Origin: Streptomyces sp. WZ.A104
Lineage (GTDB): Bacteria; Actinomycetota; Actinomycetes; Streptomycetales; Streptomycetaceae
Length of the DNA stretch: 60,613 nt
Direction of reading: 5' to 3'
NCBI RefSeq assembly: GCF_002382885.1
Contig: NZ_NWVL01000050.1
Location: 1-60,613 of the forward strand
Shown here one piece after another: positions 40,931 through 49,123 of this stretch. Each line of letters starts with the position of its first letter. Position 1 is the first letter of the stretch. Below the pieces are notes generated by a model. That model saw nothing but the letters and a program-made list of their open reading frames with translations. It was not told the origin of the DNA and did not search any database. Made by a program: the position numbers and the translations under genes.

Positions 40931-41731
40931 TCAGCGCGTCCGGATGCGGAACAGCGCCTCCGAGGCGCTGACCGCCACGACGAGCAGCCCGGCGGCCCAG
41001 GCCAGCGCGATCCAGGGCGCGTTGCCCACGTCCTGGCCGAGGAGCAGCCCGCGCAGGGACTCGATGGCCGGGGTGATCGGCTGGTGCTCGGCGAAGCCGT
41101 GCAGCCAGCTCGGCATCTTGTCGATCGGGACGAACGCGCTGCTCGGGTAGGGCAGGAACGACATGAAGAACGTGAAGCCGCTCGCCGCCTCCGGGCTCCG
41201 GGCCAGCAGGCCGATCGCCGCCGAGATCCAGGACAGCGCCACGATGTAGGCGACCAGGACGGCGGCCACCAGCAGCCAGCCTGCCGGGGATGCGGCGGGG
41301 CGGAAGCCGATCAGCAGGGCGACGCAGAAGACCAGGGCGGTGGCGCAGAGATTGCGGACGGTGCTGGCCGCCACATGACCGGCGAGCACCGGTGTACCCC
41401 TCACGTCCAGGGAGCGGAAGCGGTCGATGATGCCGCCCTTCATGTCCTCGCTGACGGCTGTGGCGGTGGTCGCGGCGCCGAACCCGGCGGACAGGAGCAG
41501 GACGCCCGGGACGACGTACATGACGTACGAGTCGTAGTCCGTCCCGGTGTCGATCGCGCCGCCGAAGAAGTAAACGAAGATCAGCATCAGCATGATCGGC
41601 AGGGCCAGCGCCGTGATCAGCGCGTCGGTGTTGCGGCTGCTGATGCGCAGGCTGCGCCCTGCCATGACGGCGGTGTGGGTGAGGGAACCGGGCGAGCTGC
41701 CGCGCGTGCGGACGGCGGTCATGTCAGACAT
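40931..41731 (-). CDS. ABC-2 type permease (DrrB-like)
   Basis: 266 aa, six membrane segments, beginning LPIMLMLIFVYFFGG, then MYVVPGVLLLSAGFGAATTA. The conserved loop MKGGIIDRFRSLDVRGTPVL is typical of drug-exporter permeases. Start ATG overlaps the ATPase gene by 8 nt. Probably exports a hydrophobic compound under control of the divergent TetR regulator. Confidence 0.93.
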   Translation of the reverse strand: MSDMTAVRTRGSSPGSLTHTAVMAGRSLRISSRNTDALITALALPIMLMLIFVYFFGGAIDTGTDYDSYVMYVVPGVLLLSAGFGAATTATAVSEDMKGGIIDRFRSLDVRGTPVLAGHVAASTVRNLCATALVFCVALLIGFRPAASPAGWLLVAAVLVAYIVALSWISAAIGLLARSPEAASGFTFFMSFLPYPSSAFVPIDKMPSWLHGFAEHQPITPAIESLRGLLLGQDVGNAPWIALAWAAGLLVVAVSASEALFRIRTR

Positions 41732-42731
41732 GGGCGGGAGCCTCCGAGGACGTCAGGGCCAGGAACACGTCGTCGAGGGTGGCGCTGTGCAGGCTGAAGC
41801 GGTCGATGTCGCGGCCCGTCGGGTCGGTCTCGTCGAGCAGGGCTCGTACGTGGGCGGCGGAGCCGTCCGTGGGGATGCCGAGCGTCAGGGTCTCGGGGGA
41901 ATGGTGGACCGCGCGGCCCGCCAGCCGGAGGTAGGCCTCGCGGCTGGTGAGGGCCAGGTCGAGGCGGTGGCCCCCGACGCGGGACTTGAGGTCGGCGGCG
42001 GTGCCCTCGGCGGCGATACGGCCCTTGTCGATCAGGGCGATCCGGTCGGCGAGGTGGTCGGCCTCCTCCAGGTACTGCGTGGTGAGCAGGACGGTCGCGC
42101 CGCGTTCGGCCAGCTCGCGGACGACCTCCCAGAGCTGCTGGCGGCTGCGCGGGTCGAGCCCGGTCGTCGGCTCGTCCAGGAAGAGCACCCGTGGCTCCGG
42201 TGATCCGACGAGCCCGGCGGCCAGGTCCAGGCGGCGCCGCATGCCGCCGGAGTACGTACCGGCCGGGCGGCGGGCGGCGGCGGTGAGGTCGAAGCGTTCC
42301 AGCAGTTCCGCGGCCCGGCGGCGGGCATCGGCGCGGTTGGCGCCGGTGAGCCGGGCCATCATCCGCAGGTTCTCCTCGCCGGTCTGGGTCTCGTCGACGG
42401 CGGCGAACTGCCCGGTGAGGCTGATCGAGCGGCGTACCGCGCTCCGGTCGGCGACGACGTCGTACCCCGCGACGCGGGCGGTGCCGGAGTCGGCCTCGGT
42501 CAGCGTCGCGAGGATCCGCACGGTGGTGGTCTTCCCGGCCCCGTTCGGCCCGAGGAGGGAGAAGACGCTGCCGGGCCCGACGCGGAGGTCGATTCCGTCG
42601 AGGACGCGGACTGCGGACTTTCCGTAGGACTTGGTGAGGCCGTACGCCTCGATGGTGGCGGTGGCGGTGGCGGTGGCGGTGGCGTCGATGGCGGCGGTGG
42701 TGCTTCCGCCGCGGTGGATCGGGTCGGTCAT
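41724..42731 (-). CDS. Daunorubicin-resistance-type ABC ATPase (DrrA-like)
   Basis: 335 aa. Walker A LLGPNGAGKTTTVRILATL, signature YSGGMRRRLDLAAGLVGSP, Walker B LFLDEPTTGLDP. The C-terminal ~70 residues are the DrrA-type extension (IDRFSLHSATLDDVFLALT). Near the N-terminus a run of alternating Thr-Ala (TATATATAT) is coded by six-bp repeats. ATG 42731 lies 17 bp before the first operator palindrome. Confidence 0.95.
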   Translation of the reverse strand: MTDPIHRGGSTTAAIDATATATATATIEAYGLTKSYGKSAVRVLDGIDLRVGPGSVFSLLGPNGAGKTTTVRILATLTEADSGTARVAGYDVVADRSAVRRSISLTGQFAAVDETQTGEENLRMMARLTGANRADARRRAAELLERFDLTAAARRPAGTYSGGMRRRLDLAAGLVGSPEPRVLFLDEPTTGLDPRSRQQLWEVVRELAERGATVLLTTQYLEEADHLADRIALIDKGRIAAEGTAADLKSRVGGHRLDLALTSREAYLRLAGRAVHHSPETLTLGIPTDGSAAHVRALLDETDPTGRDIDRFSLHSATLDDVFLALTSSEAPAHV

Positions 42732-42747
42732 GACCGGCCCCCTTTCT

Positions 42748-42784
42748 GCGTATGCCATACGCGTTATTGCGTAAGCATTACGCA
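42748..42784. promoter_or_regulatory. Two palindromic operators between TetR and the ABC exporter
   Basis: GCGTATGCCATACGC (42748-42762) and TGCGTAAGCATTACGCA (42768-42784). Both are perfect and share the half-site TGCGTA, with centres 21 bp apart. The second covers the spacer of a + strand promoter (TTGCGT at 42767, TAGGAT at 42789, 16-bp spacer), consistent with autorepression plus control of the exporter. Confidence 0.8.
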
Positions 42785-42833
42785 TCCCTAGGATGGGGTC
42801 AAGGCGTGCGGGGGCGCGGGACAGGGCGGCGGC

Positions 42834-43646
42834 GTGGACGAGACGCCGGGCAAGGGGATGAGGGTGACGGAGAGGACCAGCCCGGGCGGCGGCGATCTGC
42901 CGGCCAGCCTGGAGGCGGCCTGGGGGCTGCGGGAGCGCCCCGCCAAGGGCCCGAAGCCCGGCCTGAGCCTGGAGCGGATCGTGGCGGCGGCGGTCGCGGT
43001 CGCGGCCTCCGACGGGCTGGCGGCCGTGTCGATGGGCCGGGTCGCCCAGGAGGTCGGCGCGTCGACGATGTCGCTGTACCGGTACGTCTCCGCCAAGGAC
43101 GAGCTGTACGTCCTGATGCAGGAGGCGGCTGTCGGCCCCCCGGAGCCGCTGTCCGCCCTGGAGGCCGGCGCGGGCTGGCGGGAGGCGCTCACCGAGTGGG
43201 CGTCGGCGCAGCGGGACCGGTTCCACGCCAATCTGTGGGTCCTCCGGATCCCCATCGGGGGCCCGCCCGCGACCCCGAACTCGCTCGCCTGGTGGGAGCA
43301 GGGGCTCCAGGCGCTGGCGGACAGCGGGCTCAGCGAGGGCGACAAGATCTCGGTGATCCTGCTGGTCTCCAACTTCGTCCGCAGCGAGGCGCTCCTGATG
43401 GGCGACCTGGCCGCCGCCGTCACGACGCGCGGGGTGGCGCCCGAGGACGTGGTCGCCTCGAACGAGCGCACGCTGAGGCGGCTCGTCGACCCCGAACGGC
43501 ACCCCGGGATCTCCCGGCTGCTGGAGTCCGGGGTGATGAGCGAGCCGGACGACCCGGACCACGAGTTCGTCTTCGGGCTGGAACGCCTGCTGGACGGGGT
43601 CGAGGCGCTCATCCGAAGGACGAGCGGTGACGTCAAGTCCGCTTGA
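42834..43646 (+). CDS. TetR family regulator of the ABC exporter
   Basis: 270 aa. Helix-turn-helix at about 48-95: LERIVAAAVAVAASDGLAAV, GRVAQEVGASTMSLYRYVSA. The C-terminal ligand domain is TetR_C-like with a conserved SLAWWEQGLQALADSGLSEG. Start is GTG 42834; ATG 42858 would give a slightly shorter protein. Divergent to the ABC pair, with two palindromes in between. Its stop lies inside the operator of the next TetR gene. Confidence 0.9.
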   Translation: MDETPGKGMRVTERTSPGGGDLPASLEAAWGLRERPAKGPKPGLSLERIVAAAVAVAASDGLAAVSMGRVAQEVGASTMSLYRYVSAKDELYVLMQEAAVGPPEPLSALEAGAGWREALTEWASAQRDRFHANLWVLRIPIGGPPATPNSLAWWEQGLQALADSGLSEGDKISVILLVSNFVRSEALLMGDLAAAVTTRGVAPEDVVASNERTLRRLVDPERHPGISRLLESGVMSEPDDPDHEFVFGLERLLDGVEALIRRTSGDVKSA

Positions 43647-43651
43647 CGTCA
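43628..43651. promoter_or_regulatory. Palindromic operator of the second TetR gene
   Basis: TGACGTCAAG-tccg-CTTGACGTCA, perfect 10-bp arms. It overlaps the stop codon of the upstream TetR gene (TGA 43644-43646) and lies 14 bp before the downstream start. Confidence 0.7.
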
Positions 43652-43665
43652 AGGGCGTACGCTTC

Positions 43666-44376
43666 ATGGTCATGAACGGAGAGAAGCCCGGGAACGGCGG
43701 CACTGACGGGTCCGGCGCCGGCGCGCCCTCCCGCGGACCCGCCCGGGGGCATGAGCCCGCGCCGGTCGGCCTGCGGGAACGCAAGAAGCGGCTGACCTAC
43801 CAGGCGGTGTCCGACGCGGCCGTCGCGATGTTCCTGGAGCGGGGCTTCGACAAGGTGTCCGTGGCGGAGGTGGCGGCCGCGGCGGACATCTCCAAGCCGA
43901 CGCTGTTCCGGTACTTCCCCGCCAAGGAGGACCTGGTCCTGCACCGGTTCGCCGACCACGAGGACGAGGCCGCGCGGGTGGTCACGGCCAGCTCCCCCGA
44001 CGAGACCCCGCTGGACGCCCTGCGCCGCCACTTCCTCGACGGCCTGGACCGCCGCGACCCGGTGACCGGCCTCTGCGACGCCCCCCAGGTCCTGGCCTTC
44101 CTCCGCCTGCTGTACGGCACCCCGTCCCTGGTCGCCCGTCTGCACGCCTACCAGAGCCGCTCCGAGGCCGCCCTCGCCCGCGCCCTGGGCGGCGGGGTCC
44201 CCGACAAGCTCGCGGCCGGGCAGATCATCGCGGTCCTGCGCATCCTGGCCCTGGAGAACTGGCGCCGGATCGACGCGGGCGAGAGCGCGGACCGCGTCTA
44301 CGCGAGCGCGGTCCAGGCGGCCGAGGAGGCGTTCGTCCAGCTGCGGACGGGTCTGGAGGGGCGGGGGCGGGGGTGA
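43666..44376 (+). CDS. Second TetR family regulator
   Basis: 236 aa. Disordered Gly/Pro N-terminus, helix-turn-helix at about 40-85: LTYQAVSDAAVAMFLERGFD, VAAAADISKPTLFRYFPAKE. C-terminal domain with LDALRRHFLDGLDRRDPVTG, the MftR/TetR_C_17-like helix bundle. Two in-frame ATGs (43666, 43672). Its own palindrome suggests self-control independent of the first TetR gene. No obvious cognate transporter besides the ABC pair upstream. Confidence 0.88.
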   Translation: MVMNGEKPGNGGTDGSGAGAPSRGPARGHEPAPVGLRERKKRLTYQAVSDAAVAMFLERGFDKVSVAEVAAAADISKPTLFRYFPAKEDLVLHRFADHEDEAARVVTASSPDETPLDALRRHFLDGLDRRDPVTGLCDAPQVLAFLRLLYGTPSLVARLHAYQSRSEAALARALGGGVPDKLAAGQIIAVLRILALENWRRIDAGESADRVYASAVQAAEEAFVQLRTGLEGRGRG

Positions 44377-44398
44377 ACCGGCTCCCGTTGCCCGGGGC

Positions 44399-45685
44399 TC
44401 AGCGCGCCCGACCCGGGTGGTTCGCGTACTGCGCGCACGGCCCCAACGCCCGCCGTAGATCGGCGGGTTCGCGGTAGAGGATGCCGGTCATACCGAGGGC
44501 GGTGGCCGCGTCGACGTTTTCCTGGCGGTCGTCCACGAACAGGCAGCGCTCCATCGGTACGCCCGCCCGCGCGGCGGCGATGCGGTAGATGGCCGCGTCG
44601 GGCTTGGCCACCTGCTCCACCGCACTGCTCACCACCGCGTCGGCCAGGTCGCTCAGGCCCAGCAGGGCCAGATCGGCGTCCAGTCGGGGAGTCGCGTTGG
44701 TGACGAGCACCAGAGGTACGTGGGTCCTGGCCCGGCGCAGCAGCTCGACCACCTCCTCGTCGGCCCGGAAGGGCGCGTCGGCGAGCGCCCGGCCGAGCTC
44801 ACGGGCGCGGTCGGCGCCGACGCGGCCGGTGAGGCTCGCGGTGATGGACTCCACCCAGGTGTCCGGGGTGATCCGGCCGAGGAGCAGCGGGAGATCGACC
44901 TCGGGCGCGTAGGCCACCTCCGTCGTGGTGCCTTCCGGCAGTCCGGCGGCCCGTTCCAGGGCGGCGAGCGGGGCGGTGTCGTAGAAGCGGATGACGTTGT
45001 CGAGGTCGCAGAGCACGGCGTCGAAGCCGCGGGCGGCGGGGAAGGTGACGGGAGGTCCGTCGCCGAGGAAGGCGTGGATGTCCGGCAGGGCCGCGCGTAG
45101 TTCCGGATACTCCCGGTGAGCCGATGAAGTGCCTTCCTGGCCAACAGAGTTGACTGACCATACGGTCATCCCCGCCCGCAGTCCGGCCCGTATCCCCGAA
45201 GGGGCGTCCTCGATCACCAGGCAGTCCGCCGGATCGGCGCCCAGCCGTTCGGCCGCCAGCAGGTACGGAACCGGGGACGGCTTGCCCTCCGGCACCGACG
45301 CCGCGTCCACGATCACAGCGGGCAGCGGCAGCCCCGTACGGGCGAATCTGCCGCGCACCCGGTGCGCGTAGTTGGAGGTCACCAGCGCCCAGGACCCGGC
45401 GGGCAGAGCGCCGAGCAGGTCCGCGGCACCGTCGAACGCGGCGTAGGAGCCGTTGCGTACGTCCTCGTCCTCCAGCGCGTGCAGCAGGTCCAGGCAGGCC
45501 TGCGGGTCCCGGTCCGGCGCGACCTCGGCGAACGTCTCCAGGGGGCGGGTGCGCAGCGCCGTACGGTGCACGGCCTCCGGGTCGAGCCCGTGCTGCCGGG
45601 CCCAGTCGGCCCAGACCCGGCGCTGGTTGTCGGCGGCGTCGATCAGGGTGCCGTCGACGTCGAAGAGGACGCACTTCTTGGTCAT
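44399..45685 (-). CDS. Tandem two-domain HAD family hydrolase
   Basis: 428 aa with two complete HAD domains. Domain 1 (1-215): nucleophile FDVDGTLIDA, motif II LVTSNYA, motif III Lys in EGKPSPVPYL, motif IV VIEDAPSGIRAG. Domain 2 (228-420): CDLDNVIRFYD, LVTNATPRL, AKPDAAIYRI, FVDDRQENVDAA. Both keep the catalytic Asp pair or equivalent, so both may be active, likely on phospho-sugars or nucleotides. Fusion of two non-identical HAD-IA units is uncommon. ATG 45685; convergent with the TetR gene. Confidence 0.85.
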   Translation of the reverse strand: MTKKCVLFDVDGTLIDAADNQRRVWADWARQHGLDPEAVHRTALRTRPLETFAEVAPDRDPQACLDLLHALEDEDVRNGSYAAFDGAADLLGALPAGSWALVTSNYAHRVRGRFARTGLPLPAVIVDAASVPEGKPSPVPYLLAAERLGADPADCLVIEDAPSGIRAGLRAGMTVWSVNSVGQEGTSSAHREYPELRAALPDIHAFLGDGPPVTFPAARGFDAVLCDLDNVIRFYDTAPLAALERAAGLPEGTTTEVAYAPEVDLPLLLGRITPDTWVESITASLTGRVGADRARELGRALADAPFRADEEVVELLRRARTHVPLVLVTNATPRLDADLALLGLSDLADAVVSSAVEQVAKPDAAIYRIAAARAGVPMERCLFVDDRQENVDAATALGMTGILYREPADLRRALGPCAQYANHPGRAR

Positions 45686-45841
45686 GCCCGAGCTCCGTTC
45701 GGCTCTCAGCTGCCGTGGGTTCCGGGGCCATTCTGTCCGGTGGCGCGGGCGGAGCAGCAGGGCGTCGACCACGAAGTCGGCGGTGAGGTGACCCGCGCCG
45801 ACGGGAACGCCGACCGGCAGCTCGCGTCAGCGCCTCGGCGG

Positions 45842-45968
45842 ACGGGAGCCCGGCGGCGGACCCGGCTACCGGCCGCGCACCCTGCGAGAGGTGCGCGAGC
45901 GCATGACGTACGCGGAACGTACGGGCGTACCGTTCGCTCAGGCGCTGGTGCTGCACGAGATGCCGTGA
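45842..45968 (+). pseudogene. Possible gene remnant (3' end)
   Basis: In 45686-46078, which otherwise lacks genes, the + strand encodes GYRPRTLREVRERMTYAERT followed by 14 more residues ending LHEMP and a TGA at 45966-45968. The segment looks like the helical C-terminus of a real protein, but no start with a ribosome binding site precedes it. The HAD and LysR genes on both sides are intact. Confidence 0.35.
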
Positions 45969-45985
45969 GGCGTTTGGCGGCATTG

Positions 45986-46090
45986 GGCTCAGGACGCCGG
46001 AGCTCAGGGCGCCGGAGCTCAGGGCGCCGGAGCTCAGGGCGCCGGAGCTCAGGGCGCCGGAGCTCAGGGCGCCGGGGCTCAGGGTGGCGC
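45986..46090. repeat. 15-bp tandem repeat array
   Basis: Unit AGCTCAGGGCGCCGG: five perfect copies (46001-46075) flanked by diverged copies at 45986 and 46076. The LysR stop codon (46079-46081) lies in the last unit. 15 bp is a multiple of three, so the array could extend the reading frame if the stop were lost. Confidence 0.9.
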
Positions 46091-47062
46091 GGCGAGTTCC
46101 GTCCGGCCCAGGAGCCTGGACGCCAACTCCTCGGCCAGGACGGCCGCGGGGCCACGACGGCGGCGGGAGAGAGCCAGGCCCAGGTGGCGGCGGGGGCTCG
46201 GCTCGGCCAGCGGGAGAGCGGTGAGCTCCGGGTGGGAGGCCGGCCCGGTGTCCGGGGTCGGTCCGATCTCCGGGGCCACACCGATCTCCGGGATCAGTCC
46301 GATCTCCGGAATCAGCGCGATGCCGACACCCGCGCGGACGAGCGACTGGGCGAAGTCGTAGTCCGTCGCCGTGCACGAGATCCTCAGCTCGACGCCGACG
46401 AGATCGGCGTACCCGGCGAGCTGGGAGGCCGACTTGCGGCAGCCCAGGACCCAGCGCTGGTCGGCCAGTTCGGCCAGGTGCAGTGGCTCGGGCCGCTGCC
46501 GGTAGCGGGCCGCTGCCGGATGGCCGCGCGGCAGCACGACCCGTAGCGGGTCCTCGCCGAGGGGCGTCCAGTCCAGGCCGGACCGGTCGCCGGGCCGGGC
46601 GGGCGGCGGGCCTTCGAAGTGGTAGGCGAGGGCGAGATCGGCCCGCCCCTCGCGGACGCCCGGCAGGCTCTCCTCCGGCTCCGCCTCCAGGACCGTCAGC
46701 TCCACCTCCGGGTGGTCGGCGACGAATCCGGACAGGGCGGAGGGCAGCAGCCGTCGGCCCCCGCTGGCGAAGGTGGCGATGGTGAGCGCGGTCCGCTCGG
46801 CGGTCAGCTGCTCGATACGCCTCTGGGTGTCGGCCAGTTCGGCGGCGATCGAGTCCGCGGCCTCCACCAGCAGACGGCCCGCGTCGGTCAGCGTGACGCC
46901 TCGGGTGGAACGCTCGACGGCGGGTGCGCCGAGGCCCCGCTCCAGCGCGGCGATCTGCTGTGAGACGGCCGAGGGCGTGCAGTGCAGGGCGAGGGCGGCG
47001 CGGTTGAAGCTGCCGTGCCGGGCGACCTCGCGCAGGACGGCCAGCCGTTGAACGTCGATCAA
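46079..47062 (-). CDS. LysR family regulator
   Basis: 327 aa. Helix-turn-helix 1-60: LAVLREVARHGSFNRAALAL, TPSAVSQQIAALERGLGAPA. Effector domain 90-300. In its C-terminal part, residues ~252-275 contain repeats of the type IPEIGLIPEIGVAPEIG, coded by 18-bp units. This is an expansion not normally seen in LysR proteins and may alter the ligand pocket or oligomer contact. Divergent from the epimerase/aldo-keto reductase pair, the likely target. Confidence 0.92.
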   Translation of the reverse strand: MIDVQRLAVLREVARHGSFNRAALALHCTPSAVSQQIAALERGLGAPAVERSTRGVTLTDAGRLLVEAADSIAAELADTQRRIEQLTAERTALTIATFASGGRRLLPSALSGFVADHPEVELTVLEAEPEESLPGVREGRADLALAYHFEGPPPARPGDRSGLDWTPLGEDPLRVVLPRGHPAAARYRQRPEPLHLAELADQRWVLGCRKSASQLAGYADLVGVELRISCTATDYDFAQSLVRAGVGIALIPEIGLIPEIGVAPEIGPTPDTGPASHPELTALPLAEPSPRRHLGLALSRRRRGPAAVLAEELASRLLGRTELAAPP

Positions 47063-47090
47063 TAGTTTTCCTAACGACGTGGTGCCTGGA

Positions 47091-47109
47091 TCAACACTAC
47101 CGCCGTTGA
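47091..47109. promoter_or_regulatory. LysR-type operator candidate
   Basis: TCAAC-N9-GTTGA, a dyad in the LysR/epimerase divergent region that overlaps a TTGACT -35-like hexamer (47106-47111) facing the epimerase gene. Confidence 0.45.
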
Positions 47110-47191
47110 CTGAGGTCGAACAGACTCACGTGGACGCCGTACGGGGACGCCGCCGTACGGAGACGCCGACGCATGGGAGAGGGGCCACGGT

Positions 47192-48103
47192 ATGGACGTG
47201 TGCGTGATCGGGGGAAGCCGCTACTTCGGGCGGCGGCTGATCAAGGACCTGCGGGATTCCGGCGCGGCGGTGACCGTCGTGAACCGGGGCTCGGTACCCG
47301 TACCGCACGGTGTGATCCACCTGCGCGCCGACCGCGACGACGAGGCCGCGCTGCGCACCGCCCTGGCGGGCAGGAGCTTCGACGCCGTCGTCGACCAGGT
47401 CTGCTACTCACCGCTCCAAGCGGCCGTCGCCGCCCGGGTCTTCAGCGGCCGTACCCGGCGCTATGTGATGACCTCCACGGTCGAGGTGTACGCCGAGCTG
47501 GGCTGGCCGGGCGGACCGGGCCGGCCGGGCGGGGCGCCCTTCCCGGAGGCGGCCGTCGACCCGTCCGCCTGGCCGGTCGACCGTGGGCTGCCCTGGGCGG
47601 ACCAGCGCTTCCTGGCGGGCCATTACGGCGAGGGCAAGCGCCAGGCCGAGGCGGTGCTCACCCGGGAGGCGCCCTTCGACGTCGCCGCCGTCCGCACCGC
47701 GCACGTCCTCGGCGGCGCCGACTTCACCGGGCGGCTCGCCCACTACGCCGAGCGGATCGGACGCGGCCTTCCGGTCGTGGTCCACGCCGCTCCGCAGCCC
47801 GCGTCCTTCATCCACGAGCCGGAGATCGCCCGCTTCCTGGCCTGGACCGCGGCGGCCGACTTCACCGGCCCCGTCAACGCGGCATCCCACGGAGCCCTGG
47901 ACGTACGGGAGTTGTGCGCGGAGATCGGCCGCGCGACCGGTACGCGGCCGAGGCTGGTGGAGGGCCCGGACGAGCTGCTCTCCCCGTTCTCCTTCGACCG
48001 CTGCTATGCGATGGACACCGGCCGGGCATCCGGTCTGGGCTTCCGCTTCTCTTCCGTCACCGACTGGCTGCCGCAGGCCCTGAAGGAGCACGAAGAACGA
48101 TGA
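47192..48103 (+). CDS. NAD-dependent epimerase/dehydratase-like reductase
   Basis: 303 aa, short-chain Rossmann fold. The N-terminal nucleotide motif is VIGGSRYFGRRLIKDL (GGxxxxG type). A STVEVYAELG region replaces the usual SSxxVY, and YGEGKRQAE supplies the YxxxK pair. Similar proteins act on nucleotide sugars or as isoflavone-reductase-like enzymes. Stop overlaps the next gene (ATGA), so it works with the aldo/keto reductase. Confidence 0.85.
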   Translation: MDVCVIGGSRYFGRRLIKDLRDSGAAVTVVNRGSVPVPHGVIHLRADRDDEAALRTALAGRSFDAVVDQVCYSPLQAAVAARVFSGRTRRYVMTSTVEVYAELGWPGGPGRPGGAPFPEAAVDPSAWPVDRGLPWADQRFLAGHYGEGKRQAEAVLTREAPFDVAAVRTAHVLGGADFTGRLAHYAERIGRGLPVVVHAAPQPASFIHEPEIARFLAWTAAADFTGPVNAASHGALDVRELCAEIGRATGTRPRLVEGPDELLSPFSFDRCYAMDTGRASGLGFRFSSVTDWLPQALKEHEER

Positions 48104-49080
48104 AAACCAGGCCGACCGCAACGATTCCCACCGCGCCCACCATGCCCGGGGTGCCCGGGACGCCCGGCACCCGGGCCGTCGAGGGCCCCCGGACCATCGA
48201 CGGCGTGGCGGTGGGCCGCATCGGCCTCGGCGCCATGCCGCTCTCCGTCGAGGGGCGCCCGCGCGAGGAGCAGGCGATCGCCACGATCCACGCCGCGCTC
48301 GACGCCGGTGTGCGGCTGATCGACACCGCCGACTGCTACCAGTGGTACGCCGGTGAACTCGGCCACAACGAACGGCTGATCGCCCGCGCGCTGGCCGCCT
48401 ACGGCAGCGGCGCGGGCGAGGTGCTGGTGGCCACCAAGGGCGGTCGCGGCCGCCCGGGCGACGGGTCATGGACGGTGAACGGCGACCCGCGCCACCTGCG
48501 CCGGGCAGCCGAGGCCTCGGCTGCCCGGCTCGGCGTGGAGGCCATCGGCCTCTACCAGCTGCACAAACCGGACCCGTCGGTCCCCTTCGCCGAGTCGGTC
48601 GGCGCACTGCGGGACCTGGCCGACGCCGGCACGATCCGGAGGGTCGGCCTCTCCAACGTGGACCGCGAGCAGATCCGTACGGCACGCGAAATCCTCGGCC
48701 CACGCCTGGTCGCCGTACAGAACCGCTTCTCCCCGCTGCACCGCTCCACCCGGGACACCCTCGACATGTGCACCGAACTCGGCCTGGCCTTCCTGCCGTG
48801 GAGTCCGCTCGGCGGCATCTCGCCCAGCGCCGTCGACGCCCCGGGAGCCACCGTGCCGCCCGGAGAGACCCCCTTCCACGCCGTCGCCCGCGCCCGCGGT
48901 GTCAGCCCGCAGCAGGTCTGCCTGGCCTGGCATCTGGCGCAGTCCCCGGTCGTGATTCCGATCCCGGGCGCCCGCAGGCCCGCCTCCGCCCGCGACTCGG
49001 CCGCGGCGGCCGGTCTCACGCTGTCGGGGGCGGAGGTGGCGGCCCTGTCCCGTACGAGGGAGGACACGACTGGGCTCTGA
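48100..49080 (+). CDS. Aldo/keto reductase
   Basis: 326 aa TIM-barrel NADPH oxidoreductase. Catalytic Asp in LIDTADCYQWY (with Tyr), Lys in VLVATKGGRG, His in LYQLHKPDPSV. Cofactor loop: IPIPGARRPASARDSAAAAG. N-terminal 30 residues are a Pro/Thr-rich extension coded by short repeats. Coupled to the epimerase-like gene by ATGA overlap. Confidence 0.93.
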   Translation: MKTRPTATIPTAPTMPGVPGTPGTRAVEGPRTIDGVAVGRIGLGAMPLSVEGRPREEQAIATIHAALDAGVRLIDTADCYQWYAGELGHNERLIARALAAYGSGAGEVLVATKGGRGRPGDGSWTVNGDPRHLRRAAEASAARLGVEAIGLYQLHKPDPSVPFAESVGALRDLADAGTIRRVGLSNVDREQIRTAREILGPRLVAVQNRFSPLHRSTRDTLDMCTELGLAFLPWSPLGGISPSAVDAPGATVPPGETPFHAVARARGVSPQQVCLAWHLAQSPVVIPIPGARRPASARDSAAAAGLTLSGAEVAALSRTREDTTGL

Positions 49081-49123
49081 CACCTCTCCTGCCTTCCGGC
49101 CCGCCGGACTCGGCGCGGAGCGA

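Noticed and set aside
45986..46090. CRISPR-like array
   Set aside because: 15-bp head-to-tail units without spacers; a simple tandem repeat, with no cas genes near.
41084..49080. Secondary-metabolite gene cluster around the exporter, reductases and regulators
   Set aside because: No biosynthetic core enzyme (PKS, NRPS, terpene synthase, RiPP maturation) is present; the genes form separate small units.
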